Positions 1-10,178 of a stretch of DNA of 64,000 nt are shown here, piece by piece (the stretch's first letter is position 1; each line of letters starts with the position of its first letter). The position numbers and the translations under genes are program-made. This stretch comes from Adiantum capillus-veneris (lineage: Eukaryota; Streptophyta; Polypodiopsida; Polypodiales; Pteridaceae), in assembly GCA_014529385.2 (NCBI GenBank), contig CM043962.1, positions 42,033,598 through 42,097,597 on the forward strand, in the 5' to 3' direction. A model generated the notes under the pieces. The model did no database searches, was not told the DNA's origin, and worked only from the letters and a program-made list of their open reading frames with translations.

Positions 1-31
1 ATTTATCAACCTTAATTCCTACTTTCATTAA

Positions 32-350
32 TTATCTACCAGCCAAGTTTATTAAAAAATACAAGCAAGTTTTTGCCATAGGCATTTGATGGTTATTGTC
101 TCTTCGAAAATGCCAAAAAAATTTAAGTTTAATCCCCGTTTTATACGATTCCCAGGTTTTTTCAATCCTTTGCCATCCATGGGGCATCTCCATGGAAGCT
201 TGTAGAGTTGTCGGTTCAAACAACACGGAGATCAATTCCGCGAAGTTATCCCCTATCTCCCCCATCCCGTATTTGCAAACAAACTTGAAATTGAGAACTT
301 TTAGAAATACTCTTCAATACCAAAAAATGAACTACTTTTATCGAGATTAG
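32..350 (-). other. Unrecognised short reading frame, possible exon or repeat remnant
   Basis: A minus-strand frame ends at a TAA at 32-34. It is open from an ATG near 265, and the frame stays open further upstream to about 340. The peptide is tryptophan-, lysine- and histidine-rich (for example GWQRIEKTWESYKTG) with no signal peptide, membrane segment or motif I recognise. An overlapping plus-strand frame of similar length (96-350) is equally unsupported. It could be the edge of a transposon extending out of the window, or chance. No function is proposed. Confidence 0.2.
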
Positions 351-424
351 ACAACTACTCTTTTTTGATGGTGCCTAGCTGTCCATTTAAGAATCTAGAA
401 GGTCATCCTATAATTTATGAGTTT

Positions 425-2360
425 TCGAGCTTTTCATTAAAGCTTAAACCTAAAATATAAAGTAGTCACTAAAGCTTACACCTAAGGGCAAAGTTACCAT
501 TAATGCTTAGCTTAAGAGTGCAAATCTCCCTTTGAAATTTAACTTAATGATGCATAGAGACTCTTACACTTAATCCTAATTGTTGCAAGGTTTTCATTAA
601 AGCTTAAACCTAAAATACAAGGTAGTCACTAAAGCTTATACCTAAGTGCAAAGTTACCATTAAAGCTTAGCTTAAGAGTGAAAATCTACCTTGGAAGCTT
701 AGCTTAATGATGCATAGATACTCTTAGCACTTGACCCTATCGGCAAGGTTTTCATTAAAACTTAAACCTAAAAATACAAGGTAGTCACTAAAGCTTACAT
801 TTAAGTGCAAAGTTACCATTAAAGCTTAGCTTACGAGTGCAAATCTACCTTCGAAGCTTAACTTTATGATGCATAGATACTCTTATCACCTTACCCTAAT
901 TGCAAGGTTTCCATTAAATCTTAAACCTAAAAATACAAGGTAGTCACTAAAGCTTACATATAAGTGCAAAGTTACCATTAAAGCTTAGCTTACGAGTGCA
1001 AATCCACCTTCGAAGCTTAACTTTATGATGCATACATACTCTTATCACTTGACCCTAATTGCAAGGTTTCCATTAAAGCTTAAACCTAAAAATACAAGGT
1101 AGTGACTAACACTTACATCTAAGTGCAAAATTACCATTAAAGCTTAGCTTACGAGTGCAAATTTACCTTCAAAGCTTAACTTTATGATGCATAGATACTC
1201 TTATCACTTGACCCTAAATGCAAGGTTTCCATTAAAGCTTAAACCTAAAAATACAAAGTAGTCCCTAAAGCTTACATCTAAGTGCAAAGTTACCATTAAA
1301 GCTTAGCTTACGAGTGAAAATCTACCTTCGAAGCTTAACTTTATAATGCATGCATACTCTTATCACTTGACCCTAATTGCAAGGTTTCCATTAAAGCTTA
1401 AACCTAAAAATACAAGGTAGTGACTAACGCTTACATCTAAGTGCAAAGTTACCATTAAAGCTTAGCTTACGAGTGCGAATCTACCTTCAAAGCTTAACTT
1501 TATGATGCATAGATACTCTTATCACTTGACCCTAATTGCAAGGTTTCCACTAAAGCTTAAACCTAAAAATACAAAGTAGTCCCTAAAGCTTACATCTAAG
1601 TGCAAAGTTTCCATTAAAGCTTAGCTTACGAGTGCAAATCTACCTTCGAAGCTTAACTTTATGATGCATAGATACTCTTATCACTTAATCTTAATTACAA
1701 GGTTTCCATTAAAGCTTAAACCTAAAAATACAAGGTAGTCACTAAAGCTTACATCTAAGTGCAAAGTTGTCATTAAAGCTTAGCTTACGAGTGCAAATCT
1801 ACCTTCGAAGCTTAACTTTATGATGCATAGATACTCTTATCACTTGACCCTAATTGCAAGGTTTCCATTAAAGCTTAAACCTAAAAATACAAGGTAGTCA
1901 GTAAAGCTTACACCTAAGTGCAAAGTTACCATTAAAGTTTAGCTTACAATAGCAAATCTACCTTTGAAGCTTATCTTTATGATACATGGATACTCTTATC
2001 ACTTGTCCCTAATTGCAAAGTTTCCATTAAAGCTTAAACCTAAAATTACAAGGTAGTCACTAAAGCTTACATCTAAGTGCAAAGTTGTCATTAAAACTTA
2101 GCTTATGAGTTCCAATCTACCTTTTAAACTTAACTTAATGATGCATAGATACTCTTATCACTTGACCCTAATTGCAAGGTTTCCATTAGAGCTTAAACCT
2201 AAAAATACAAGGTAGTCACTAAAGCTTACACCTAAGTGCAAATTTACCATTAAAGCTTAGCTTACAAGAGAAAATCTAACTTTGAAGCTTAACTTTATGA
2301 TGCATAACTACTATTAATACTTCACCCTAATTCCAAAGTTACCATTAAAGTTTAAACCTA
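425..2360. repeat. 159-bp tandem repeat array, about 12 copies
   Basis: The landmark CAAGGTTTCCATTA (or a close variant) recurs at 586, 744, 903, 1062, 1221, 1380, 1539, 1698, 1857, 2016, 2175 and 2334. The spacing is 158 or 159 bp throughout. Each unit contains four AAGCTT sites about 31-33 bp apart plus a fifth subunit without the site, so the monomer reads as five degenerate subunits of about 32 bp. Copies differ by scattered substitutions, and the first and last copies are the most diverged. The monomer is in the size range of plant satellites, but the array is short. A relative of the landmark is present once on the minus strand near 2598-2618 in the adjoining LTR-like sequence, which suggests the array may derive from that element. 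Confidence 0.93.
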
Positions 2361-2697
2361 AAATGATACACAGAAACCTTCCTAGTATTAAAACACATGG
2401 ATTAATTAGTCCTACTAGAAATGAAGATTACCTCCTCTAAACAAGAGGGAAGTGTGGTTGAAGTCCTTTTTAAGGATATGTGAGGCTCAAGGAAGAAGGA
2501 AAGGGATTTAGGATGAAGAGGAAGGAGAGAGGAGCTTCTTCATAGAACCCTCAAAGGTTTGGCCTTCAATAGAGGGAGAGGGAGAGAGCAAGAGCAAGGT
2601 TTAATGGAAACCTTGATTTACTTAAGCATAATCTTGAGCATGGCAAGTATGCAAATAGCTTAGCAATATGTGTGTGTAAAATTACAAAGGAGGGGGT

Positions 2698-2708
2698 GCT
2701 TATATAGG
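2698..2708 (-). promoter_or_regulatory. TATA box of the LTR-like region
   Basis: CCTATATAAGC on the minus strand, downstream of the CCAAT minisatellite and upstream of a pyrimidine-rich leader, fits an RNA polymerase II core promoter. It is a single motif, supported by its position relative to the putative LTR start at 3164. Confidence 0.5.
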
Positions 2709-2727
2709 AACTGGTGGGTATTCTTTT

Positions 2728-2880
2728 CTCAATTCCTATTGGACCCCAATTCTCTTCTCAAATCCTCTTGGACCCCAATTCTCCTCTCAATTGCTATTGA
2801 ACCTTATTTCTCTTCTCAAATGCTATTGGACCCCAATTCTCTTCTTCATTCCTATTGGACCCCAATTTTCTTCTTAGTTC
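2728..2880. repeat. CCAAT-dyad minisatellite in putative U3
   Basis: Four to five degenerate units of about 29-37 bp carry the core ATTGGACCCCAAT, in which an ATTGG and a CCAAT face each other with three bases between. Clear dyads lie at 2738-2750, 2825-2837 and 2854-2866. A half-degenerate unit sits at 2767-2779 and a mutated one near 2795. CCAAT boxes are known binding sites for the NF-Y family. Confidence 0.75.
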
Positions 2881-3283
2881 TTATCTCTTAACTTTATATT
2901 TCAATCAATTTAGTCCCTTTTTCTCCCAGTTCCCAATCTAGATCAGTTCCCACGCGGATCTTGAGGAAGAAGTATAACAATAATCTTAATCTTTTTGGAA
3001 AAATATAGGGATGACATAATTTCTTATCCAAAATATCTTTGTCTTTTCATTCTGGAGTAAAATCTCGTTGTCCGCATGACTTCTTTGTCGGTCTTGCTTT
3101 TTCTAAATTATTTCTAGGCTGAAAAAAGTTCTGAATGGCTCTAGGGTTTAGGGAGGGACCTTACAGAAGAGCATGACCACGCATTGAAAGAGCGGAAAGT
3201 TGACACCATGAGCAGGGACGTATGCGACACAAAAAAATCTATGCACAAACAATTCTTGGGATGATGTATGTGGTGGTTACAAT

Positions 3284-3781
3284 GTGGTTATTAATTCCTC
3301 TCTCATGCAAGATATGGCTGAAATAACAATTGTTGAGAATGTGGATGTAGAGGAGTTGAAGGAACTGGAAAGACGCTCCAAGAACATTGTTCTTCGTGGA
3401 ATTCCTGAAGAGAAGTTAGAGACACCTCCTTCTCTTGCCATTGTTATTGAAGATTTCTTCAAAAACTAGTTTGGCTTGTCATGAGTTATGGTTTACGGAG
3501 CACATAGAGTGGGTAAGCAAGGAGCTCCTTGCTCTAGAGAACGGGCATACAATCGGGAGAGCGGCCAATTGTATACACCATGCCAAATGAGACCAAACGA
3601 AAGATTATCCTTGATAATAGTTAAATCTATTTGAGGAATACAAAATGTTTTGTATGTGAAGATTGCACTATTAAGCAACAAAATATGTGTCGCAAAGCAT
3701 ATGAGGAGAGAAATAAGAAAAACAAGGAGATCTCCCATGAAGAAAATGTGCCCAAGGAGGAGGCAAGTGCATCGAGCAAAT
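3284..3781 (+). pseudogene. L1-type LINE ORF1-like protein, decayed
   Basis: A frame from 3284 gives an acidic segment ending in RRSKNIVLRGIPEE, which resembles the start of the RNA-binding domain in L1-type ORF1 proteins (usually K/R-N-x-x-I/L-x-G-[IL]-P-E). After a stop at 3467-3469 and a frame change, the protein continues with AHRVGKQG near 3500. It then runs through RPIVYTMPNETKRKIIL (about 3550), YLRNTK, a CEDCTIKQQ-like segment and AYEERNKKNKE, up to a stop near 3781. These are the usual landmarks of the RRM/C-terminal part (R-P-I-I-V, the basic K-I-L helix, E-D-x-T, R-K-x-Y-E). At least two in-frame stops and one frameshift make it inactive. It lies directly upstream of an endonuclease remnant, which supports the LINE call. 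Confidence 0.62.
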
Positions 3782-3799
3782 AGGAATGCACGACCTATG

Positions 3800-4355
3800 A
3801 GACCAAGTTACAATTGAAAGTATGAATTTAGAATTGCAATAGATACCCATGGAATGTGGGAGTTGGCATAGACAAACTAACAAGCAAAGATGATGTTGTA
3901 CTTCTTGTTGAAAGTATGAATTTAGAATTGCAATAGATACCCATGGAATGTGGGAGTTGGCATAGACGAACTAACAAGCAAAGATGATGTTGTACTTCTT
4001 GTTGAAACTTAGAAGTATGATACACAAAGGATTAATGGGTTGGATGATTACAATGCACAATCATTGATGTGGTCCTCAAGTAACAAAGAGCACAAGGAGG
4101 GATAGCATGTATGGTTAAGAAAGGATTAAAAGATTTTGTATCAATTGTGAAAGATGACAAGCACAAACTTTATGTATAGCTAAAAATAATAATGCCAAAA
4201 AGAGCACCCATTTTTGTAGCCGGTTGCTACATTCTTTATCATGATTTCCCCTTCTATACTTGCATGGATAGAGATCAACCATTTTTTAATTTAGAGGAGG
4301 ACTTGCTTATTTTAAAGTCAAAGGTGATGTTATTATCTTTGGATATATGAATTGT
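3800..4355 (+). pseudogene. LINE ORF2 amino-terminal endonuclease fragment
   Basis: Degenerate coding resembles the apurinic-type endonuclease of LINEs. There is a PWNVG segment near 3850, VVLLVET (the D/VVLLQET position) near 3893 and 3987, and an ACMVKKGLKDFV segment near 4105. HKLYVxL near 4155 is followed by AGCYI near 4220, then DRDQPFFNLEEDLL and KGDVIIFG at about 4325-4345. The last corresponds to the usual G-D-F-N strand, here decayed. Several stops are present. The frame is lost at about 4355, where the 3' end of the minus-strand Gypsy T1 begins, so the reverse transcriptase part of the LINE is absent. Confidence 0.6.
3817..4004 (+). repeat. 94-bp direct tandem duplication inside the LINE remnant
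   Basis: Two adjacent 94-bp copies (about 3817-3910 and 3911-4004) differ at a single base that I can see (GACAAAC versus GACGAAC). The duplication is much younger than the surrounding decayed LINE. Confidence 0.9.
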
Positions 4356-4492
4356 AATATATTCAAATGCATAAGCACTTGTAAAGGTCAAAAAATAAAC
4401 AAGTGTAGGTCGCTAATTTAACGATCAAGAGGCACTAGAGGTCAACTATTAATACCATGGGCAAGCTTCTCGATTCTCTCTGGTCAATGAAG

Positions 4493-4894
4493 CTATTTAA
4501 TTGCGCGAGCAAAGTATTTCATGTCCAAGGGTTGACTAGAGGCTATACCTAGAAGACCTATATCATGTGTATCATCTATGTTATCATGTAAATCTTCCTT
4601 ATCATTAGATGCATATATGTTCACTAAGAATGTCACCAGGCGTGTATAGTCATCTTGCTCAAAAGGGTAAGCTTGTGCAATCGGAGAGACGTTCTCTACT
4701 AAGAGAGAAAGATCAATCATGGTCAAGAGACATATGAGCCATTCTAATCCCTCAAAATTTTTCTCACAGGCTAGTGTATCTACCAAATCCCATTCATAGG
4801 CAAGCACCAGGTAAACTATGTGAAACACTTGTGAAGAGTAAAGAGGGTACCTCTCACCCAAGGTAGGAGTGGATAACTCTAGCATACTAGCCAT
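4493..4894 (-). CDS. Uncharacterised ORF within the T1 LTR-like tail
   Basis: This is an open frame of about 133 codons starting at MAS(M/T)LESSTPTLGERYPLY; the frame itself extends four codons further upstream to an ATG at 4906. The predicted protein is acidic and mostly alpha-helical in character (WDLVDTLA, EWLICLLTM, LVTFLVN), with no signal peptide or domain I recognise. The T2 copy (28676-29100) encodes a clearly homologous protein. It lies about 190 bp downstream of a TATA box and downstream of the polypurine tract, which places it inside the LTR or in a separate 3' transcription unit. A structural, regulatory or chance ORF cannot be told apart here. The conserved start, reading frame and acidic tail in two copies argue that it was once expressed. 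Confidence 0.45.
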   Translation of the reverse strand: MASMLELSTPTLGERYPLYSSQVFHIVYLVLAYEWDLVDTLACEKNFEGLEWLICLLTMIDLSLLVENVSPIAQAYPFEQDDYTRLVTFLVNIYASNDKEDLHDNIDDTHDIGLLGIASSQPLDMKYFARAIK

Positions 4895-5082
4895 ATTTGT
4901 ACACACAAATAGATTTTGGTTAGTATGCAGATATTATAAGGGTTATGTCAAAAGGTCGTGTCCTTGCGCATAATGTGTTATTATGATTTTTGGGTCATGT
5001 ACTAGAATTTTTAGGTTTCAAGCTTTTTGTTTGGTGGTTCTTGCTCTTTTACTTTTTCATTTTGTTTTCTTGAGTATAGGGC

Positions 5083-5097
5083 TATATATATATATAC
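5083..5097 (-). promoter_or_regulatory. TATA box in the T1 LTR-like tail
   Basis: A TATATATATATAG run on the minus strand, about 75 bp inside the putative LTR and about 190 bp before the ORF at 4894. The same arrangement occurs in T2 at 28493-28503. Confidence 0.5.
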
Positions 5098-5161
5098 ATT
5101 CCCTAAAATTGGAAGATTGAGAGGTCAGGGAGGAAGGTTAAAAGGGGAGCAAGTGAATGAT

Positions 5162-5192
5162 GGATGTCAGCAAACACTCTCCCCTTCCTTGG
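5162..5192 (-). promoter_or_regulatory. Polypurine tract and putative 3' LTR start of T1
   Basis: On the minus strand a purine run AAGGAAGGGGAGA is followed within about 10 bases by TGACATCC, which I take as the LTR start near 5169. T2 has AAGGAAGGGGGGG followed by TGACATCC at the matching place. Confidence 0.55.
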
Positions 5193-5337
5193 GTAGATCA
5201 TACCTTTTGGCACAATGTCATCACCTTTTAAAACCAATTGTTCCAAGTTGTAATGGGTGAAGACTTTGACCAAGAGTTTTTCACCACCCTAGGTGTTTCA
5301 TCTAGTTGCAAGGGTGGTAAAGTACTCTCCCATGATT

Positions 5338-6160
5338 TTACCTAAAATGTTGTTTTAGGTGATGAATTACAATGGGAGGTGCTATTCTTTCCTTGTTTTT
5401 TTGTACATTTTTTGTGGTAGATGGAAGTTGTGAAGAAGTTTGTGTTTCTGTAAAAGAACTACATAATGAGCAAGAAGCTTCATTTGTTTTTTCTATGTTT
5501 GAGTTGAGAGATACAAGTCGTTCTCGCTTGGGTACCCAAAATAGCTTTGGATCAGGTGTATAGTATTTTGTGATCTTTCCCTTCCCACTGTCTTCAATCG
5601 GCTTTATCATTACAGGATTTGACTCACATGGGTCTATAGGTGACAGGTAAGAGCACAATTTACATTTAGGCACCCAAATTTGATCATTCCCTTCATAATA
5701 GCGTTGGGCTTCTAATAGTTGTTTAGGAATCCAACGCAACATTTTCTTACACTTTTTGGAGAGAGTGTGGCGTCTCTTACAAGGCTTCTATTTTTTAGCA
5801 TTAAAAATGGTCACTAAAAAAGCTTTAGGGACCCATTTGTATATTTTCTTTTATATATTACGATGAGTCTTGTGTGTCTCATGCTTTGTTCCAGCGACAT
5901 AAGTTGAAGCTCTAGAGGGTTGGGCTATAGATGCAGATGGTTCAACCTCTTGGACATGCAATGTTTTGGGTTGTATTTCCTCAAGAGGTGATATCTCAGG
6001 GACTCTCGCTTGAGTGGTAGGGCTAAGAGTTGGTTTCTGTGTTGTGACACTCCCAGTATCCCAAACAATAGTGCATTTGGTCGCCAACATCCACTTGGGT
6101 CCTAGGTTTATATTGCCTTCCATAGTTCCAGTAGGCATGACCAAAAAGTCTTGAGCTACG
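5338..6160 (-). pseudogene. Extra 3' ORF of T1, downstream of integrase
   Basis: Two open segments (5851-6144 and 5338-5742) are joined by a short disrupted stretch. The first carries MEGNINLGPKWM followed by a Pro/Thr/Ser-rich section and VQEVEPSASIAQPSRAS. The second carries GWIPK/RWIPK and EGNDQIWVPK and is rich in Ser, Thr and Lys. T2 encodes the same two blocks (23210-23443 and 27594-28367). It occupies the position of the additional ORFs found 3' of pol in Athila-type elements. No transmembrane segment is evident, so an envelope-like role is unsupported. Function unknown. Confidence 0.5.
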
Positions 6161-6524
6161 ACCCCATTGTCATAACTGAGATAAGTGTGCCAGGTTACAA
6201 AAATAGTAGTTTTTTTCTTGTTGATACACTCTCAAATAGAGATGGCTTTCCTAACTGACACCACACTCCATATAATAGCATATTATATTTAACACCTGTG
6301 TCCAATAAGGCATTATATAGCACTTTCCCATAGGTGCTATTTAACTCAATAAGGTATCATAGATGTGTGTCAAAGTCCAACCAATCATCCTCTGTTTCAA
6401 CTTGAAATGCATGTATAACTCCAAGGTTGGTCTCTCATTGGAGTCTAATACGTTGTTGTCGCTCCTTAGCCTCAGCTTGAGCTTGTATCTTTTTCAATTC
6501 TGCTTGTGCCTTGGTTGCCTTTTT

Positions 6525-8975
6525 TTAATGGATGGCACATAGCTCCTCTTGGCTTAAAGGATCATAGTATCTTTTAAATTTACTCCCATTGAGGAATCCA
6601 ATGGTTTCAACTCCATTAAGAGTTTCCACACAAATGGTACCTTGTGGGGTGATTTTGCATAGTCTATATGGTCCTTTTCCCGTATATTTTAACTTTTTCT
6701 TCTTGTTACTCACTCCATACATAAGGACTTTATTCCCAACCTTAATACCCTTGTTCTTTAAATGACGGTCAAATCATTTCTTTCTCCTATCTTTCTTCAC
6801 AAGTGCATTTTGCAAAGCCAACATCTAACCTCTCAAATATATAAACGCTCAACTAAAGGGTTACCATCCCAACCTTCTTGTGAAGCTACCCGCAGACTAG
6901 GATTTACAAACTCCCATGGCATAACTGCTTGTTGGCCATATACCATCTTGAATGGTGTACAATTAATAGCCACTTTGTAAGCAGTACGATAAGCCCATAG
7001 AGCTGATGTCAGCTTCAAATCCCAATCTGTGCAATGAGCTTCCATTGTTTTGGTCAAGATAGAAATTAAAGTCTTGTTAGTGCTCTTAGTTTGGCCATTT
7101 TCTTGTGGATAATAAGGTGTAGACTTATGGTGGGCTATCATGAAGTTTATCGTGAGTTCCTTTATCACTCCATTTATAAAATAAATACCATTCTCACTCA
7201 CAATCTCAAGGGGACAACCAAATTGTGTAATAATGTTCTCAAAGAGAAACTTAGCAGTTGACCTTGCATCAGCCTTGCGTGTCTCCTTGTCTTCCGCCCC
7301 CTGTCACATAGTCAGTGGCAAAAATAATATATCAAGATTGAGTGTTATGAGATGCTCGACTAACTGGGCCTACAAAGTCTAAACCCCATTTTTTAAATGG
7401 TTGAGTCACTTTAATAGGATGTAAGGGCATCTTATCCTTTTGTTGTGTGATCTTGTAACATCGGCATTCATCACACCCTTTTGCAAAAAGTGATGCATCC
7501 TTGAATAAGGTAAACCACCAATAGCCTGATTGCAACACCTTTCTAGCAGTTAGTACCCCGGAAAAATATCCTCCAGCTATACCCACGTGGGCTTCTTGCA
7601 GTATGTCTAAATACTCATCCTCATGAGCACAACGTCTAAGAATATCTTCCTTCCCTAACTTGTAGAGAGTTTCTGCAATTAGAGAATAAGGTTCCCATTC
7701 CTTTAATAGTTTTTGAACTATATCCTTACGAAGATTTTTGGGTGCAAAATCATTAACTAAAAAGTTCACAGTCTTCTCACTCCATTCAGGCATGGTCTCG
7801 ACTAGGAACAGAGAAGTATCGAGCAATTCATCATTGATTCCAGTAGGGGCTTCACCATTGGGTATGCGAGACAAATGATCCACCATGACATGTCTTTTAT
7901 CGGGTCTCACCACAATGGTAAAATCAAACTCAAGAAGAATTAAAAACCATCGTGTAATTCTTCCCATGGAACAAGGTGTATCCACTAGATACAACAACGC
8001 TTGACGATCCACATAGAAAACAAACTTGTTGACAAGAAGGTAGAAGCAAAATTTCTTTACTGCATAAATCATAGCTAAACCTTCCCACTTTGTAGTGGTG
8101 CAAACACTCCAAATTTGATTATAAAAGAAATTTAAACTTGGTCCTCTAGTGTAATTGTGATTTGGTTGTAGCCAGAGTACCCATCTAAAAATCTATAAGT
8201 TTCCTTCCCTGCAACTCTTTCAAGCAGATGTTTTGAATATGGCAAGGGGTAATGGTCTCTCCTAGTGGCGGCATTGACCTTCTTGAGATCGACGCACACT
8301 CTAAGTTTCCCATTCTTTTTTGGCACAATAACTATTGGAGACACCCATTCTAAGTGCTCAATAGGTATATGAATCCGCATTTGACAAGCTTTCAATCTCT
8401 TCTTGAACAATCTTTGCATACTTAGGATTCATTGGGTAGGGTCGTTGATGGATTGGTTTAGCCATGCTATTCATGGGAATTGTGTGTTGCACCACAGAAG
8501 GTAGAACACCTTTCATATCATGATATGTCCAAGAAAATATATCCTTGAAGTCCTTGAGAAGCTCCTTAAGTACATATTCCTTAGTCTCTATCAGATCTTG
8601 GGTAATGAAGACAGGTTTGGACTCCTCACTTGGGACTGCTAACTCTATTTCCTTAACTATCATTGGACCATCATAGACTCCATTACTTCCATCGATAGGT
8701 GTTCTTTGGGCCTTTATATACACAACCTTATGCTCCTCCGTGATGTAGGATTTGAAATGCTCTGCTGCAAGATGTAAATCTGTGGGGTCTTGTTGTTCTT
8801 TGGATTGTGATTTCTCTTTTGCTTCCTTTTGTTGTTGAGCTAGCTCTTGATTTTTTTGTCTCCTTACAGTACGACTCAACTTTGGTATCTTTGTAGCTTC
8901 TAGTTGTGCGATGTCAATGGGTTGTGAATTGCACCACATGACATTTTGAAGGTATTCACCCCAATTATTTACAAA
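6525..8975 (-). pseudogene. T1 pol: RT fragment, RNase H and integrase
   Basis: From 8975 downwards: NWGEYLQNVMWC, then an acidic linker, then DIFSWTYHDMKGVLPS (8450-8550) and PKKNGKLRVCVDLKKVNAA with FLDGYSGYNQITI (8140-8330). At about 8110-8130 the sequence jumps from the FGVF strand directly to EGLAMIYAVKKF of RNase H. About 700 bp are therefore missing relative to T2, including the RT catalytic Asp pair. RNase H continues with HVMVDHLSRIP. The integrase zinc domain has HVGIAGG and CDECRCYK (about 7440-7600), and the core has WGLDFVGP and PYYPQENGQ. It ends with a GKGPYRL-type C-terminal motif at 6650-6700. Frameshifts separate the segments, so it is non-functional. Confidence 0.85.
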
Positions 8976-9236
8976 CTTTCAATGAGCATCACATGCCCCC
9001 ACATAATTAAGCCATTCTGCAGTAGATTTCTTTTCATTTATCCTAGCATGCATATTTTCTTGATATCGTCGTCTCTTATATCTCTTACTTATCTTGTTTA
9101 ATTTTCAATTACGACCTTCCTCTAATGAAGAATCACTAGATGAATCACTACTCATGTCTTCTCCTCTCCCAGATAGATTGTCAGTTAGGGCACTGTTGGG
9201 CTCCATATACCTCGAGTTCTTGCATTCATGTCTGCC

Positions 9237-9882
9237 CCACACCTGATGAACAACTATTGCAACACACGGTTCTTGGAGCCCAAAATGTTTCTCAAGCTAC
9301 ATCGCTACCACCTCCAGTGCTAGGACCACAGCCCCCGCATTCAAGAGTCACCGGTGTGAATCATATGGGTTGTGAGCCATCTAGTACTTATTTGTAAGGT
9401 TGTGAGAGGAATATATAGACCCTAACATTGTCTATGGTATGGATTCACTTGAAGAGTGCCCACAATACTACATGGAGGACTACTAGGGATAAGTCAAACA
9501 TGTTTATCAAGTAGCTGCTCTTGTAGCAAGAGGCCAAAATATTAATCTCACTTCCAAGAGACCACCTCTTCAATGCTACGAGTGTGAGGGTCCACATCGT
9601 GTAGCTAAGTGTCCTATTAGACTATAAAATAATGCCACACTACTGCATACCAATCAATGGAGCACATCTACAATGTTGATACTCATGTGTAATCAATGTG
9701 GCATAGATCATTTTATTTCCCAATGTCCTAATAATCCAAATGCACCAAGGATCATGCCATTGAACTTAATGGAGATTATTGAAGCGCCATCACAAAGTAC
9801 ACTGGTGGTACCAGTAAATGTACTCATGCGATCGATGCTCCAAAACCAAAATTATATTCTTGAAGAAAGAGACGTGGCATGA
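9237..9882 (+). pseudogene. T2 Gag remnant with two zinc knuckles
   Basis: The translated fragments show a proline-rich stretch (SLPPPVLGPQPPHS, about 9300-9345), a stop-broken region, and then two nucleocapsid-type zinc knuckles: CYECEGPHRVAKC (about 9574-9612) and CNQCGIDHFISQC (about 9687-9726). Both have the spacing C-x2-C-x3-H-x4-C, one residue shorter in the middle than the usual C-x2-C-x4-H-x4-C. The amino-terminal part of Gag is missing. Several stops lie between 9380 and 9670. Confidence 0.65.
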
Positions 9883-10178
9883 ATCGCCCAATCCAAGAAG
9901 AAGAAGAAAACAAGAAGGAAGATATCACAAAAGGTAACGAAGTCAAACCCCTATTCAAAGACTAACATAGGGACTAGTGATGACCCCGTGTATATGAACG
10001 ACATTGGAATGATTTTGATTCAGGTGAGACCATGGAGACTAAAACAACCATTAGAAAAGAAAAAAACAACGAGGATCATGATGAGCCACAATGGACACAA
10101 ACCATGGAACATAGGAAGAAGATCAAAACTTACCCAAACCCTATAGAGGAGATCGAGTGAGTCAAGCAATTAAGGAGT

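Larger units (their letters stand above)
2390..3164 (-). mobile_element. Probable LTR (solo or partial) with minus-strand promoter
   Basis: Read on the minus strand, the segment begins TGTAAGGTCCC at 3164, a typical plant Gypsy LTR start. The LTR-like element S2 at 46756 starts very similarly (TGTAAGATCCC). A minus-strand TATA box, CCTATATAAGC, lies at 2698-2708. It is about 460 bp from the start, close to the 450 bp seen in S2. A CCAAT-rich minisatellite occupies the putative U3, and a CT-rich leader follows the TATA box. The downstream end and any target duplication could not be located, so the lower boundary is arbitrary. Alternatives are a fragment of a 3' LTR or an unrelated promoter. 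Confidence 0.5.
4356..9236 (-). mobile_element. T1: degenerate Tat/Athila-like Gypsy retrotransposon
   Basis: Minus-strand order from high to low coordinates is: the region before RT, RT (partly deleted), RNase H, integrase, an extra 3' ORF, a polypurine tract, and an LTR-like tail with a TATA box and an ORF. The RT signature is KLRVCVDLKKVNAATRRDHYPLPY with FLDGYSGYNQ, and there is no chromodomain, so it is not a chromovirus. Gag, protease and the 5' LTR are missing: the element stops at about 9236, where its plus-strand sibling T2 begins head to head. The lower end adjoins the LINE fragment. Comparison with T2 shows the same gene order in both copies. Confidence 0.8.

Noticed and set aside
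425-2360. CRISPR array
   Set aside because: The units are directly adjacent diverged repeats without unique spacers, in a plant-type sequence context.
5027-5260. Plus-strand gene over the T1 polypurine tract
   Set aside because: A shadow of minus-strand element sequence; T2 shows the functional reading is the other strand.
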